Assembly (NCBI GenBank): GCA_945936265.1
Contig: CAMETB010000009.1
Location: 1-20,896, forward strand
Source of the DNA: an uncultured Clostridia bacterium
GTDB taxonomy: Bacteria; Bacillota; Clostridia; Oscillospirales; CAG-272
Direction of reading: 5' to 3'
Length of the DNA: 20,896 bases
Positions 14,042-20,343 of this stretch are shown here, piece by piece. The position numbers and the translations under genes are program-made. Position 1 is the stretch's first letter. Each line of letters starts with the position of its first letter. Under the pieces are notes generated by a model that was given only the letters and a program-made list of their open reading frames with translations, did not search any database and was not told the origin of the DNA.

Positions 14042-14836
14042 ATGAAATCATTCAGGCTTTTGGCTCTCGGCGACATAGTTGGACCGAGGAGCACGGAATA
14101 TGTTGCAAAAACGCTCTGGCGTATAAGAAAAAAATACGGTGTAAACGCAGTTGCCGTAAATGCTGAAAACTGTGCGGAGCCAAACGGTATAGACAAAGAG
14201 AGTGCCGAGCTTCTGCTTGCAAACGGAGCGGATGTTATAACGACGGGCAACCACGTGTGGCGCAAATCGAGCGTTTTTTCATATCTTGACGACGAAAACA
14301 GGATACTCCGTCCTCTTAATTACCCCGATTCAAATCCCGGTCACGGTGACTGTATAATAGACGCCGACGGAGTGCGGATACTTTTTATGAATGTCCTGGG
14401 CGAAGCGTTTATGGACGCGTCGGGTTCGCCGTTTGAGGCGGTTGAACGCTCTCTTGCGAGAAACGACGGAAAATACGATTTTGCCGTACTCGATATACAC
14501 GCGGAGGCAACGGGAGAAAAAAAGGCGATAGCGTACAGTTTTGCCGACAAAGTGTCGGTAATTTACGGAACGCACACGCATGTGCAGACCGCCGACGCTC
14601 AGATTATTGACTCTTCGTGCGGTTATATCACTGACCTTGGCATGTGCGGAGCGACAAACAGTATTCTCGGGGTAAAGAAAGAACCGATAATACACAAACT
14701 GAGAACAAAGATGATGGCAAAATTCGATTTTGCCGAGGGAGAGATTGAATGTCAGGGGGCTCTGTTCGATATAAACACAGACACCCGGAAGGCTTTTGGC
14801 GCAAAAAATATAAAATACTTGGGGGACATACAATGA
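14042..14836 (+). CDS. ymdB: YmdB-family metallophosphodiesterase
   Basis: This 264-residue protein belongs to the YmdB/TIGR00282 group of binuclear-metal phosphoesterases; Bacillus YmdB hydrolyses 2',3'-cyclic nucleotides and affects biofilm and RNA turnover. Metal-ligand motifs in order are ALGDIVG (D11), NAENCAE, TTGNHVW, DIHAEATGEK and GTHTHVQTAD. Length and motif order are complete. It starts 33 bp after pncB with a modest ribosome binding site (CGGAAAAAGA), and its TGA overlaps the ATG of the next gene. The substrate in this organism is unproven, and the link to NAD salvage may be only operonic. Confidence 0.9.
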   Translation: MKSFRLLALGDIVGPRSTEYVAKTLWRIRKKYGVNAVAVNAENCAEPNGIDKESAELLLANGADVITTGNHVWRKSSVFSYLDDENRILRPLNYPDSNPGHGDCIIDADGVRILFMNVLGEAFMDASGSPFEAVERSLARNDGKYDFAVLDIHAEATGEKKAIAYSFADKVSVIYGTHTHVQTADAQIIDSSCGYITDLGMCGATNSILGVKKEPIIHKLRTKMMAKFDFAEGEIECQGALFDINTDTRKAFGAKNIKYLGDIQ

Positions 14837-16113
14837 ACACAACAGGACTTTTGAACTTTATCAGGGAGGGCGGTCTTGATTCCCGCCTTGCAGAAATCTA
14901 CGGCTCTGACAAAATAGCGTATCAGAAAAAGAGATACGAAGAAGCCGTGGGGGAGTTTTATTCGATATACGGTGAGCGTGAGGTTTCACTTTTCTCCGTC
15001 CCGGGCAGGAGCGAAATTTCCGGCAACCACACGGACCACAATCACGGCAAGGTTCTTGCAGGCTCAATAGACCTTGACATAATAGCCGTGGCGTCGAAAA
15101 CAGATGACGGCACGGTAAGAATAAAAAGTAAAGGTTTTGACGAGGATGTCGTCGTCCTTGGCGAATGCAAAGAGCCGAGGGAGTGTCACAAATTCAAGTC
15201 CGTATCGCTTGTTGCCGGTATGGCAAGGGCGTTTTCCGACGCCTCGTTGAATGTCGGCGGATATGTTGCCTATACTACCTCCGACGTATTCAAAGGCTCG
15301 GGTCTTTCGTCGTCTGCCGCTTTTGAGGTAATGGTGGGAAACATCTTCAATTACCTGTATAACGACGGGTGCGTTGACAATGCCGATATTGCAAAGATGG
15401 CGCAGTTTGCGGAGAACAAGTTTTTCGGCAAGCCGTGCGGACTTATGGACCAGACCGCGTGTGCCGTCGGCGGAGTTGTTTACATAGATTTTAAAGACAC
15501 ATCCCGCCCCGAAATAAAGAAAATAGACTTTGACTTAACAGGCGCAGGATACTCTCTTTGCATAGTCGATACGGGTGGTAACCATGCGGATCTTAATGAG
15601 GACTACGCATCTGTGCCTGCCGAGATGAAATCCGTTGCGAAATTCTTCGGCAGAGAGGTTTTAAGAGAAATAGAAAAGAGCGACGTTCTATCGCATATAA
15701 AGGAACTGCGCGAGGCGGTCGGCGACCGTGCAATTTTGCGCTCTCTCCATTTCTTTGATGAGAATGCAAGAGTTGAAAAGCAGGCAAAAGCGCTTATAAG
15801 TGGCGACATAAAGACATTTTTCGAATATGTTCTGAAATCGGGAAATTCGAGTTTCAAATATCTTCAGAACGTCTATACGGTAAAGAACGTGTCGGAGCAG
15901 GGGCTTTCTTTGGCTCTTTGTCTTGCAGAGTCCGTTCTTTCGGATGTAGGCGGAGCATGGCGGGTTCACGGTGGCGGATTTGCCGGCACAACGCAGGCTT
16001 TCGTGCCGATTGACTATACCGATAAATACAAAAAGGTTATGGACGATGCGTTCGGCGAGGGTGCCTGCCACGTTCTTCGCATCCGTGCCGACGGAGCAAT
16101 AAAGGTTTTATGA
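14833..16113 (+). CDS. Galactokinase-like GHMP kinase
   Basis: This is a 426-residue GHMP sugar kinase closest to galactokinase. Motif 1 is VPGRSEISGNHTDHNHG (about residues 56-72), motif 2 GSGLSSSAAFE, and motif 3 HGGGFAGTTQA near the C-terminus; CGLMDQTACAVGG carries the likely catalytic aspartate. Canonical galactokinases read GEHTDY at the sugar site, while this one reads GNHTDH, so the substrate could differ. The frame is open 28 codons upstream, but ATG 14833 has GGGGG before it and forms an ATGA overlap with ymdB. Its own stop makes an ATGA overlap with the MBL gene. No galT or galE is nearby. Confidence 0.85.
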   Translation: MNTTGLLNFIREGGLDSRLAEIYGSDKIAYQKKRYEEAVGEFYSIYGEREVSLFSVPGRSEISGNHTDHNHGKVLAGSIDLDIIAVASKTDDGTVRIKSKGFDEDVVVLGECKEPRECHKFKSVSLVAGMARAFSDASLNVGGYVAYTTSDVFKGSGLSSSAAFEVMVGNIFNYLYNDGCVDNADIAKMAQFAENKFFGKPCGLMDQTACAVGGVVYIDFKDTSRPEIKKIDFDLTGAGYSLCIVDTGGNHADLNEDYASVPAEMKSVAKFFGREVLREIEKSDVLSHIKELREAVGDRAILRSLHFFDENARVEKQAKALISGDIKTFFEYVLKSGNSSFKYLQNVYTVKNVSEQGLSLALCLAESVLSDVGGAWRVHGGGFAGTTQAFVPIDYTDKYKKVMDDAFGEGACHVLRIRADGAIKVL

Positions 16114-16913
16114 TAACCGCATATACCCTTTTTTCCGGCTCCGGCGGTAATTGCATTTATGTAAAACACGGGAAAACCGAAATTCTCATCGACGCAGGCA
16201 AAAGCGCCCTCTCGGTCGAAAAGTCGCTTGCCTCGGTAGGAACATCCATGGAAAACATAAGCGCAATATTCGTAACGCACGAGCACAGCGACCATATAAG
16301 CGCGCTGGAGATAATATCGAAAAAATATTCCGTGCCGATACATATAACCTCGCCCTCCCTCGATTTTATATCGAGGAGCAGTAAGTACATACAAAAAAAT
16401 GCGGTTGAACATTGTGTAAAATACGAACAGAACGCAGGCTCTTTGCACCTGTCGTCGTTCGTTATCCCGCACGACAGTGTGCAAAACGTCGGTTACAGAA
16501 TAACATCCGACGACGGCGATACTCTCGGCATTGCCACGGATATGGGACATGTAACCGATGAGATAAAAGAATCCCTTTTCGGTTGCAGAAATGTTATTGT
16601 AGAGTCAAATCACGACAAGGATATGCTCATTTTCGGCAAATACCCCGATTTTTTAAAGAGCAGAATACTCTCGGAAAACGGGCACCTTTCAAACGAGGAC
16701 TGTTCGTCACTTGTATGCACTCTTGCCGATAAGGGCACAATAAACTTTACTCTTGCGCACTTAAGCCGAGAGAACAATACACCCGAGGCGGCTTTTTTTA
16801 CATCGAGGAACGCACTTGACAAGTGCGGATTTAAAAATGTTTATCTCGGCGTTGCTTCTCCGTGCTGTGCGGTTATTGCAACCGCCCCGGCGGCATACGA
16901 TAAAGTTATATGA
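16110..16913 (+). CDS. MBL-fold metallohydrolase, YycJ/WalJ-like
   Basis: This is a 267-residue metallo-beta-lactamase-fold protein. FSGSGGNCIYVKHGKTEILIDAG is the usual YycJ-type start (residues 8-30), and the metal motif THEHSDH places ligands at H57, H59, D61 and H62. Later ligand positions include ATDMGHV and LAHLSREN. The family resembles small 5'-3' nucleases and hydrolases linked with cell-wall homeostasis and DNA mismatch repair in Bacillus, but no activity can be assigned from sequence alone. The ATG at 16110 overlaps the galactokinase-like stop by 4 bp, so translation is probably coupled. Confidence 0.88.
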   Translation: MITAYTLFSGSGGNCIYVKHGKTEILIDAGKSALSVEKSLASVGTSMENISAIFVTHEHSDHISALEIISKKYSVPIHITSPSLDFISRSSKYIQKNAVEHCVKYEQNAGSLHLSSFVIPHDSVQNVGYRITSDDGDTLGIATDMGHVTDEIKESLFGCRNVIVESNHDKDMLIFGKYPDFLKSRILSENGHLSNEDCSSLVCTLADKGTINFTLAHLSRENNTPEAAFFTSRNALDKCGFKNVYLGVASPCCAVIATAPAAYDKVI

Positions 16914-16944
16914 AATTACAGATTTATAATAAGGAGACAAAAAC

Positions 16945-17307
16945 ATGAAAAGCAAAGCAAAAATACCACACATAATTTCAATAATAATAACTGCGGTAGC
17001 CCTTGTAGGACTCGTTTACTCAACCGCCTTGTTCGCGGGCGTCTTGCAGGCTCATTTTACCACAGATCCGTCGGCGGGAGAGGCTGTCGGAGGAGCAATT
17101 TCCGCGGTACTGCTCGTGATTTTCGGAATAGGCACGGCTATCGTTGCCGCCGTATCGCTTATTTTAAATATAGTTGCTCTCGTTCTGAAACCCGAGGGTA
17201 AACTCAAAGTTTCCGTGACGGTATTTACGGTCGCAGATGCCGTGATGGTAGTTGCAAACATACTTTATATAGTTGTCGCCGTAGCATTAAACGGCGCAGC
17301 GTCATAA
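16945..17307 (+). CDS. Small integral membrane protein, function unknown
   Basis: This 120-residue protein has three predicted membrane segments: about 9-33 (IISIIITAVALVGLVYSTAL), 50-78 (AISAVLLVIFGIGTAIVAAV) and 89-116 (VTVFTVADAVMVVANILYIV). A short KPEGKLK loop separates the last two. There are no catalytic motifs or cysteines. AAGGAG lies 9 nt before the ATG and the gene follows the MBL gene by 31 bp, so it is likely the last gene of the pncB operon, ahead of a strong terminator. I do not recognise the family; the composition (A, V, I, L rich) limits further inference. Confidence 0.75.
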   Translation: MKSKAKIPHIISIIITAVALVGLVYSTALFAGVLQAHFTTDPSAGEAVGGAISAVLLVIFGIGTAIVAAVSLILNIVALVLKPEGKLKVSVTVFTVADAVMVVANILYIVVAVALNGAAS

Positions 17308-17320
17308 AGCAATTATATCT

Positions 17321-17348
17321 CGGGCGGAATTTTTCCGCCCGTATTTTT
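17321..17348 (+). terminator. Terminator of the pncB operon
   Basis: CGGGCGGAA (17321-17329) pairs perfectly with TTCCGCCCG (17333-17341) around a 3-nt loop, followed by TATTTTTC. Confidence 0.9.
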
Positions 17349-17397
17349 CAAGGAAAAACAAGGTATCAAATTATTTTCAGAAAATTAAATTTATATA

Positions 17398-17426
17398 TTG
17401 ACAAATAAAAAAATGTATGGTAGAAT
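17398..17426 (+). promoter_or_regulatory. tRNA operon promoter
   Basis: Consensus TTGACA (17398-17403), a 17-bp spacer and TAGAAT (17421-17426), 22 bp upstream of tRNA-Thr. Confidence 0.88.
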
Positions 17427-17448
17427 ACATATCGTCGCGAGGGTCCAT

Positions 17449-17523
17449 GCTGGTGTGGCTCAATGGCAGAGCAGCTGATTTGTAATCAGCAGGTTGATGG
17501 TTCGACTCCGTTCACCAGCTCCA
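17449..17523 (+). tRNA. tRNA-Thr (anticodon UGU)
   Basis: This is a 75-nt tRNA with acceptor arms GCTGGTG/CACCAGC, discriminator T and an encoded CCA. The anticodon stem GCTGA/TCAGC encloses the loop TTTGTAA, giving anticodon TGT (threonine, ACA codons). The T loop GGTTCGACTCC is standard. It is first in a two-tRNA transcript. Confidence 0.95.
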
Positions 17524-17550
17524 TTTCGCAAATTTCAATATAATATATAT

Positions 17551-17635
17551 GGGGGAATTCCCGAGCGGCCAAAGGGGGCAGACTGTAAATCTGTTGTCTC
17601 TGACTTCGCTGGTCCGAATCCAGCTTCCCCCACCA
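17551..17635 (+). tRNA. tRNA-Tyr (anticodon GUA)
   Basis: This is an 85-nt class II tRNA with acceptor arms GGGGGAA/TTCCCCC, discriminator A and an encoded CCA. The anticodon loop CTGTAAA gives GTA (tyrosine). The long variable arm (TTGTCTCTGACTTCG region) is expected for bacterial tRNA-Tyr. It lies 27 bp after tRNA-Thr and is followed directly by a terminator. Confidence 0.95.
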
Positions 17636-17726
17636 AAAACCTCCTCGGACGAAGTTCGGGGAGGTTTTTACCTTTTCACTATTCACTCTTCACTTTTCAC
17701 TAAATCCGTCCGAGGAGATTTTTGGT
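17632..17726. repeat. 20-bp inverted repeat copying the tRNA-Tyr 3' end
   Basis: ACCAAAAACCTCCTCGGACG (17632-17651) begins at the tRNA-Tyr discriminator and CCA and runs into the terminator stem. Its reverse complement recurs at 17707-17726 with one mismatch. Between the arms lie the rest of the terminator and a run of TTCACT-type repeats. The second arm is not part of any tRNA, so it is a duplicated, inverted fragment. Confidence 0.75.
17636..17669 (+). terminator. Terminator of the tRNA operon
   Basis: AAAACCTCC (17636-17644) pairs with GGAGGTTTT (17660-17668). The stem continues inward (TCGGAC with GTTCGG, allowing G-U) to a GAA loop, followed by a run of T. Confidence 0.88.
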
Positions 17727-17761
17727 AAAGTAATAAGTAATAGTGAAGAGTGAAGAAGTAA
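17673..17761. repeat. GTGAAGA-type repeats in both orientations
   Basis: 17673-17702 holds four TTCACT-like units in the minus orientation (TATTCACTCTTCACTTTTCA). 17739-17761 holds the plus-oriented copy, matching 71-93 at 22 of 23 positions. The two are inverted relative to each other around the tRNA-derived arm at 17707-17726. No open frame or promoter is seen here. Confidence 0.65.
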
Positions 17762-17765
17762 GGTA

Positions 17766-17796
17766 GCTTTTCGCCGAGGCGAAAAGCCATTTTTTC
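17766..17796 (+). terminator. Terminator-like hairpin behind the GTGAAGA repeat
   Basis: GCTTTTCGCC (17766-17775) pairs perfectly with GGCGAAAAGC (17778-17787), followed by CATTTTTTC. No gene ends just upstream, since the tRNA unit already has its own terminator. The hairpin therefore seems to belong to the repeat, as at 101-120, although the stem sequence is unrelated. Confidence 0.55.
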
Positions 17797-17856
17797 ATTA
17801 TAAAGGTTGAAAAGGAATAGGTTTTATAATAAAGTCAAGCAAGGGGGAAAAATAAT

Positions 17857-18198
17857 ATGTCCGAAAGTCCTTTAATGCTAAAATCTAAAGCGTTTGCTTT
17901 AGAGGTGATTCGCGCTTGCAAGGTGCTACAAGAAGCAAAGTGTGAAAGTGCGCTGATCAATCAGTTTTTGCGTTCGGGAACAAGCATTGGAGCGAATATA
18001 CGCGAGGCGTTTTATGCACACGGCAAAGCGGATTTTGTGTCAAAGTTACATATTGCCCTCAAAGAATGCTCCGAAACCGAATATTGGCTTGAACTTTTGA
18101 TCGAGAGCGGATATTACAACGACAAAACGATTTTGGATAGATGTGTTGAGGTAAAAAGAATTTTAATAGCATCAATCAATACGGCAAAGGAGAACTGA
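17857..18198 (+). CDS. Four-helix-bundle protein (23S rRNA IVP / Avd-like)
   Basis: This 113-residue protein belongs to the four-helix-bundle family first seen as the intervening-sequence protein of 23S rRNA and related to the Avd accessory protein of diversity-generating retroelements. KSKAFALEVIRACKVL, NQFLRSGTSIGANIREA, DFVSKLHIALKECSETEYWL and the C-terminal RCVEVKRILIASIN mark the four helices. SGTSIGANIREA is the family hallmark, and the length is typical. AAGGGGG precedes the ATG by about 9 nt. It is not inside an rRNA gene and no reverse transcriptase is present. It sits between GTGAAGA repeats and an ATTTCAC/hairpin array, suggesting a stand-alone repeat-associated gene. Basic patches could bind nucleic acid; the function is not established. 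Confidence 0.88.
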   Translation: MSESPLMLKSKAFALEVIRACKVLQEAKCESALINQFLRSGTSIGANIREAFYAHGKADFVSKLHIALKECSETEYWLELLIESGYYNDKTILDRCVEVKRILIASINTAKEN

Positions 18199-18200
18199 AA

Positions 18201-18283
18201 ATTTCACATTGCGACGAAGGAGCAATATTTCACAATGTGCGACAGCACATTATTTCACATTCGGCGTCAGCCGAATATTTCAC
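18201..18283. repeat. ATTTCAC boxes with alternating variable hairpins
   Basis: ATTTCAC occurs at 18201-18207, 18227-18233, 18252-18258 and 18277-18283, spaced 26, 25 and 25 bp. Each interval is a hairpin with a different stem: ATTGC/GCAAT with a 9-nt loop, AATGTGC/GCACATT with loop GACA, and ATTCGGC/GCCGAAT with loop GTCA. The boxes are constant, while stem sequences change but remain complementary. The array starts 2 bp after the stop codon of the four-helix-bundle gene. On the minus strand the box reads GTGAAAT, akin to the GTGAA units upstream of the gene. Confidence 0.85.
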
Positions 18284-18354
18284 TATAGTTTCCTTATTTA
18301 TATTTATTATTAAATTTCCGCTCCAAAAAATTTTGATTTTTTTTAAAAAAGGTA

Positions 18355-18383
18355 TTGACAAACAGTTTTATTTCTGCTAAAAT
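18355..18383 (+). promoter_or_regulatory. Promoter of the perR-rubrerythrin pair
   Basis: Consensus TTGACA (18355-18360), a 17-bp spacer and TAAAAT (18378-18383), 36 bp upstream of the perR-like ATG. TGATAA is repeated directly at 18383-18388 and 18402-18407; whether it is an operator is unclear. Confidence 0.85.
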
Positions 18384-18418
18384 GATAACAGGAATTATTA
18401 CTGATAAGGTGTCAAGAG

Positions 18419-18793
18419 ATGAGAAACACGAGACAAAGAGAAGAAATACTTGATTTTCTTCACTCCAAAAGGGAACACTATACAGCCGTGCAGATCTATG
18501 ATGCCGTGAGGCAAAAAATTCCGGACATCAGTCTGGGTACGGTTTACAGGAACCTCGGCAAACTTGTTGAGAGCGGGGATATTATAACAGTCGGCACAGA
18601 GGATAAGAGCCTCTGTTACGACGGATTTATAATTCCGCACGATCATTTTGTCTGTACCGAGTGCAAAAAGATTTTCGATTTTGAGGTTGAACATCCCGAA
18701 CCCAAGGGTATAATATCATCAGGATTTGAAATCAGATACGAGCGTACCGTTTATTACGGAATATGCCCGCTTTGTAAAAAGTCAAAAAATTAA
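18419..18793 (+). CDS. Fur-family regulator, PerR-like
   Basis: This 124-residue metal-dependent repressor has a winged-helix N-terminal half (RQREEILDFLHSKREHYTA, ISLGTVYRNLGKLVESGDI). The metal-binding C-terminal half contains the PHDHFVCTECKK motif. Structural-zinc cysteines are the two CxxC pairs CTEC and CPLC. The small size, HDH cluster and following peroxidase gene fit PerR (peroxide sensor) better than Fur or Zur, but this is inference. AAGGTG precedes the ATG. It is followed 23 bp later by a reverse rubrerythrin gene under the same promoter, so it likely represses its own operon until peroxide or air exposure. Confidence 0.85.
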   Translation: MRNTRQREEILDFLHSKREHYTAVQIYDAVRQKIPDISLGTVYRNLGKLVESGDIITVGTEDKSLCYDGFIIPHDHFVCTECKKIFDFEVEHPEPKGIISSGFEIRYERTVYYGICPLCKKSKN

Positions 18794-18816
18794 TTATAAT
18801 ATAAGGAGAAAAAGTT

Positions 18817-19413
18817 ATGAAAAAATTTGTATGTCCCGTTTGCGGTTATGTTTACGAGGGAGAGGAAATGCCTGCTGATTTCAAGTGCCCTGTTTGCAAG
18901 GTACCCGGCTCCAAATTCAAGGTAATGGAAGAGGGCGCAAAGCTCGCGGCAGAACATGAATACGGCATTTATGCAAAGACAGTCAAGAACAACCCCGACA
19001 TTTCCGATGAAGACAAGAAGTACATCTTCGATCAGCTCATGGCTAATTTCAACGGCGAGTGCTCCGAGGTAGGTATGTACCTCTGCATGGCGAGAATCGC
19101 TCACAGAGAAGGATATCCCGAAATCGGTCTTTACTGGGAAAAGGCTGCATATGAAGAAGCAGAGCACGCTGCAAAATTTGCAGAGCTTCTCGGAGAGGAT
19201 CTTGAACCTAACATGAAGGCTACAACGAAAGACAACCTTGCATGGCGTGTTGACTGCGAGTTCGGCGCAACTGCAGGAAAGTTCGACCTTGCCGCATGCG
19301 CAAAGAAGAATGGTCTTGACGCTATCCACGATACCGTTCACGAAATGGCTCGTGATGAGGCAAGGCACGGCAAAGCCCTCGAGGGACTTCTCAACAGATA
19401 TTTCAAGAAATAA
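18817..19413 (+). CDS. Reverse rubrerythrin (peroxide/oxygen reductase)
   Basis: This 198-residue non-haem iron peroxidase uses NAD(P)H-derived electrons to reduce H2O2 and O2 in anaerobes. The rubredoxin domain is N-terminal, with C6, C9, C24 and C27 (CPVCGY, CPVCKV); the classical rubrerythrin has it at the C-terminus, hence reverse. The diiron ferritin-like domain follows, with FNGECSEVGMY, YEEAEHAAKFAELL and ARDEARHGKALEGLL carrying Glu and His ligands. Such proteins are often annotated as NADH peroxidase and are PerR targets in clostridia. AAGGAG precedes the ATG, and the pairing with the PerR-like gene supports the role. Confidence 0.93.
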   Translation: MKKFVCPVCGYVYEGEEMPADFKCPVCKVPGSKFKVMEEGAKLAAEHEYGIYAKTVKNNPDISDEDKKYIFDQLMANFNGECSEVGMYLCMARIAHREGYPEIGLYWEKAAYEEAEHAAKFAELLGEDLEPNMKATTKDNLAWRVDCEFGATAGKFDLAACAKKNGLDAIHDTVHEMARDEARHGKALEGLLNRYFKK

Positions 19414-19457
19414 TCCTTAAGAGCTTATACTCCTGAATTTTATTCTGCAAACAAAAG

Positions 19458-19486
19458 CAGGGCTTACACAAATTGTGTAAGCCCTG
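19458..19486. terminator. Bidirectional terminator between rubrerythrin and phosphatase genes
   Basis: CAGGGCTTACAC (19458-19469) pairs with GTGTAAGCCCTG (19475-19486), loop AAATT. On the minus strand it is followed by CTTTTGTTTG, on the plus strand by TGTCGTTATTC. It lies between two converging genes. Confidence 0.72.
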
Positions 19487-19505
19487 TGTCGTTATTCTGA
19501 GATTT

Positions 19506-20186
19506 TTATTTATTGGACGCCTCTTCGGCGGTTATTGCTTTTACTGCGTCCACAACTCCGTCAGGAACTCTTGCAACATAGGAGGCGCCTGATCTTTTAA
19601 GGAATTCTTCGTCTCTGTAACCCCACGTTACGCTTATTTGTCTCATACCCGCGTTGAATGCCGTCTTTATATCCACATCGGAATCGCCGACGTAAATACA
19701 CTTCTGCGGTTTTAATCCCATCGTCTTCGCCATAAGCAAAGCGGATGCCGGATTAGGCTTAGGCGGCAGGGAAGACTGCCCCATAACCGCGCTGAAAATC
19801 TTTCTGTCAAACAATTTGTATATTATGTCTTTTACAAATGAGTCCTGTTTGTTTGAAAGAACGCCTATTTTATAGTCCATCCCTTTGAGTTCCATAAGCA
19901 TACTGTCGACTCCCTGAAACGCCCGTGTTTTAACACAATAGCATTTTGCATACTCTTCCTCGTATATCTTTATCGCACTCTCGAGAATAAAATCAATATT
20001 CTGAACATCCTTCGGTAAAGAACGGCGTATAAGTTCCCTTGCGCCGTTGTTTATAAATTTTGTAACCTCTTCAACCGAGCGCGCAGGATATCCGAGCTTT
20101 GCAAGCATGGCGTTTACGGCGGTGGTAAGATCCTGTATTGTATCGGCAAGCGTACCGTCGAGGTCAAAAATAATTCCCTTTATCAT
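19506..20186 (-). CDS. HAD-superfamily phosphatase, phosphoglycolate phosphatase-like
   Basis: This 226-residue HAD hydrolase has motif I FDLDGTLADT (D8 nucleophile, D10), motif II VLSNKQ, the motif III lysine in PPKPNPA and motif IV VGDSDVDI. The helical cap lies between motif I and motif II. Architecture and length fit the Gph/PGP or beta-phosphoglucomutase-like subgroup. The LPPKPNPA and GYRDEE stretches resemble Gph, but HAD substrates cannot be fixed from sequence. AGGAG sits 8 nt before the ATG. A weak extended -10 (TGC then TAATAT, minus strand 20223-20218) lies upstream, so it may have its own promoter. Confidence 0.85.
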   Translation of the reverse strand: MIKGIIFDLDGTLADTIQDLTTAVNAMLAKLGYPARSVEEVTKFINNGARELIRRSLPKDVQNIDFILESAIKIYEEEYAKCYCVKTRAFQGVDSMLMELKGMDYKIGVLSNKQDSFVKDIIYKLFDRKIFSAVMGQSSLPPKPNPASALLMAKTMGLKPQKCIYVGDSDVDIKTAFNAGMRQISVTWGYRDEEFLKRSGASYVARVPDGVVDAVKAITAEEASNK

Positions 20187-20298
20187 TTTTTCATCTCCTG
20201 AAAGTCAGATTACATATATATTAGCATAAATCCGCCGAAAAATAAACCGTTTTGATAAAAAAATCAAAAAATTTCAAATAAGCGACACATGTCGGCTA

Positions 20299-20333
20299 AA
20301 AATATGCCGCCACAGATAAAATTGCGGCGGCAT
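20299..20333 (-). terminator. Terminator of the aldo/keto reductase gene
   Basis: On the minus strand, ATGCCGCC (20333-20326) pairs with GGCGGCAT (20311-20304) and is followed by ATTTTTAG. It lies 11 bp past the reductase stop codon. Confidence 0.75.
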
Positions 20334-20343
20334 CAGTAAAAAT

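Noticed and set aside
16014..16550. 178-codon minus-strand open frame across the galactokinase-like and MBL genes
   Set aside because: It overlaps two confident plus-strand genes and has no ribosome binding site.
17857..18198. Diversity-generating retroelement
   Set aside because: The protein is Avd-like in fold only; no reverse transcriptase and no template/variable repeat pair were found in the window.
18201..18283. CRISPR array
   Set aside because: The constant boxes are only 7 nt, the intervals are palindromic rather than unique spacers, and no cas genes are present.
18381..18407. PerR box upstream of the perR-like gene
   Set aside because: TGATAA direct repeats and an ATTATTA half are present, but there is no 7-1-7 inverted repeat close to TTATAATNATTATAA.
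18790..19368. 192-codon minus-strand open frame opposite reverse rubrerythrin
   Set aside because: It is an antisense shadow of a strongly conserved gene, and the cysteine/valine-rich translation resembles reversed codons rather than a protein.
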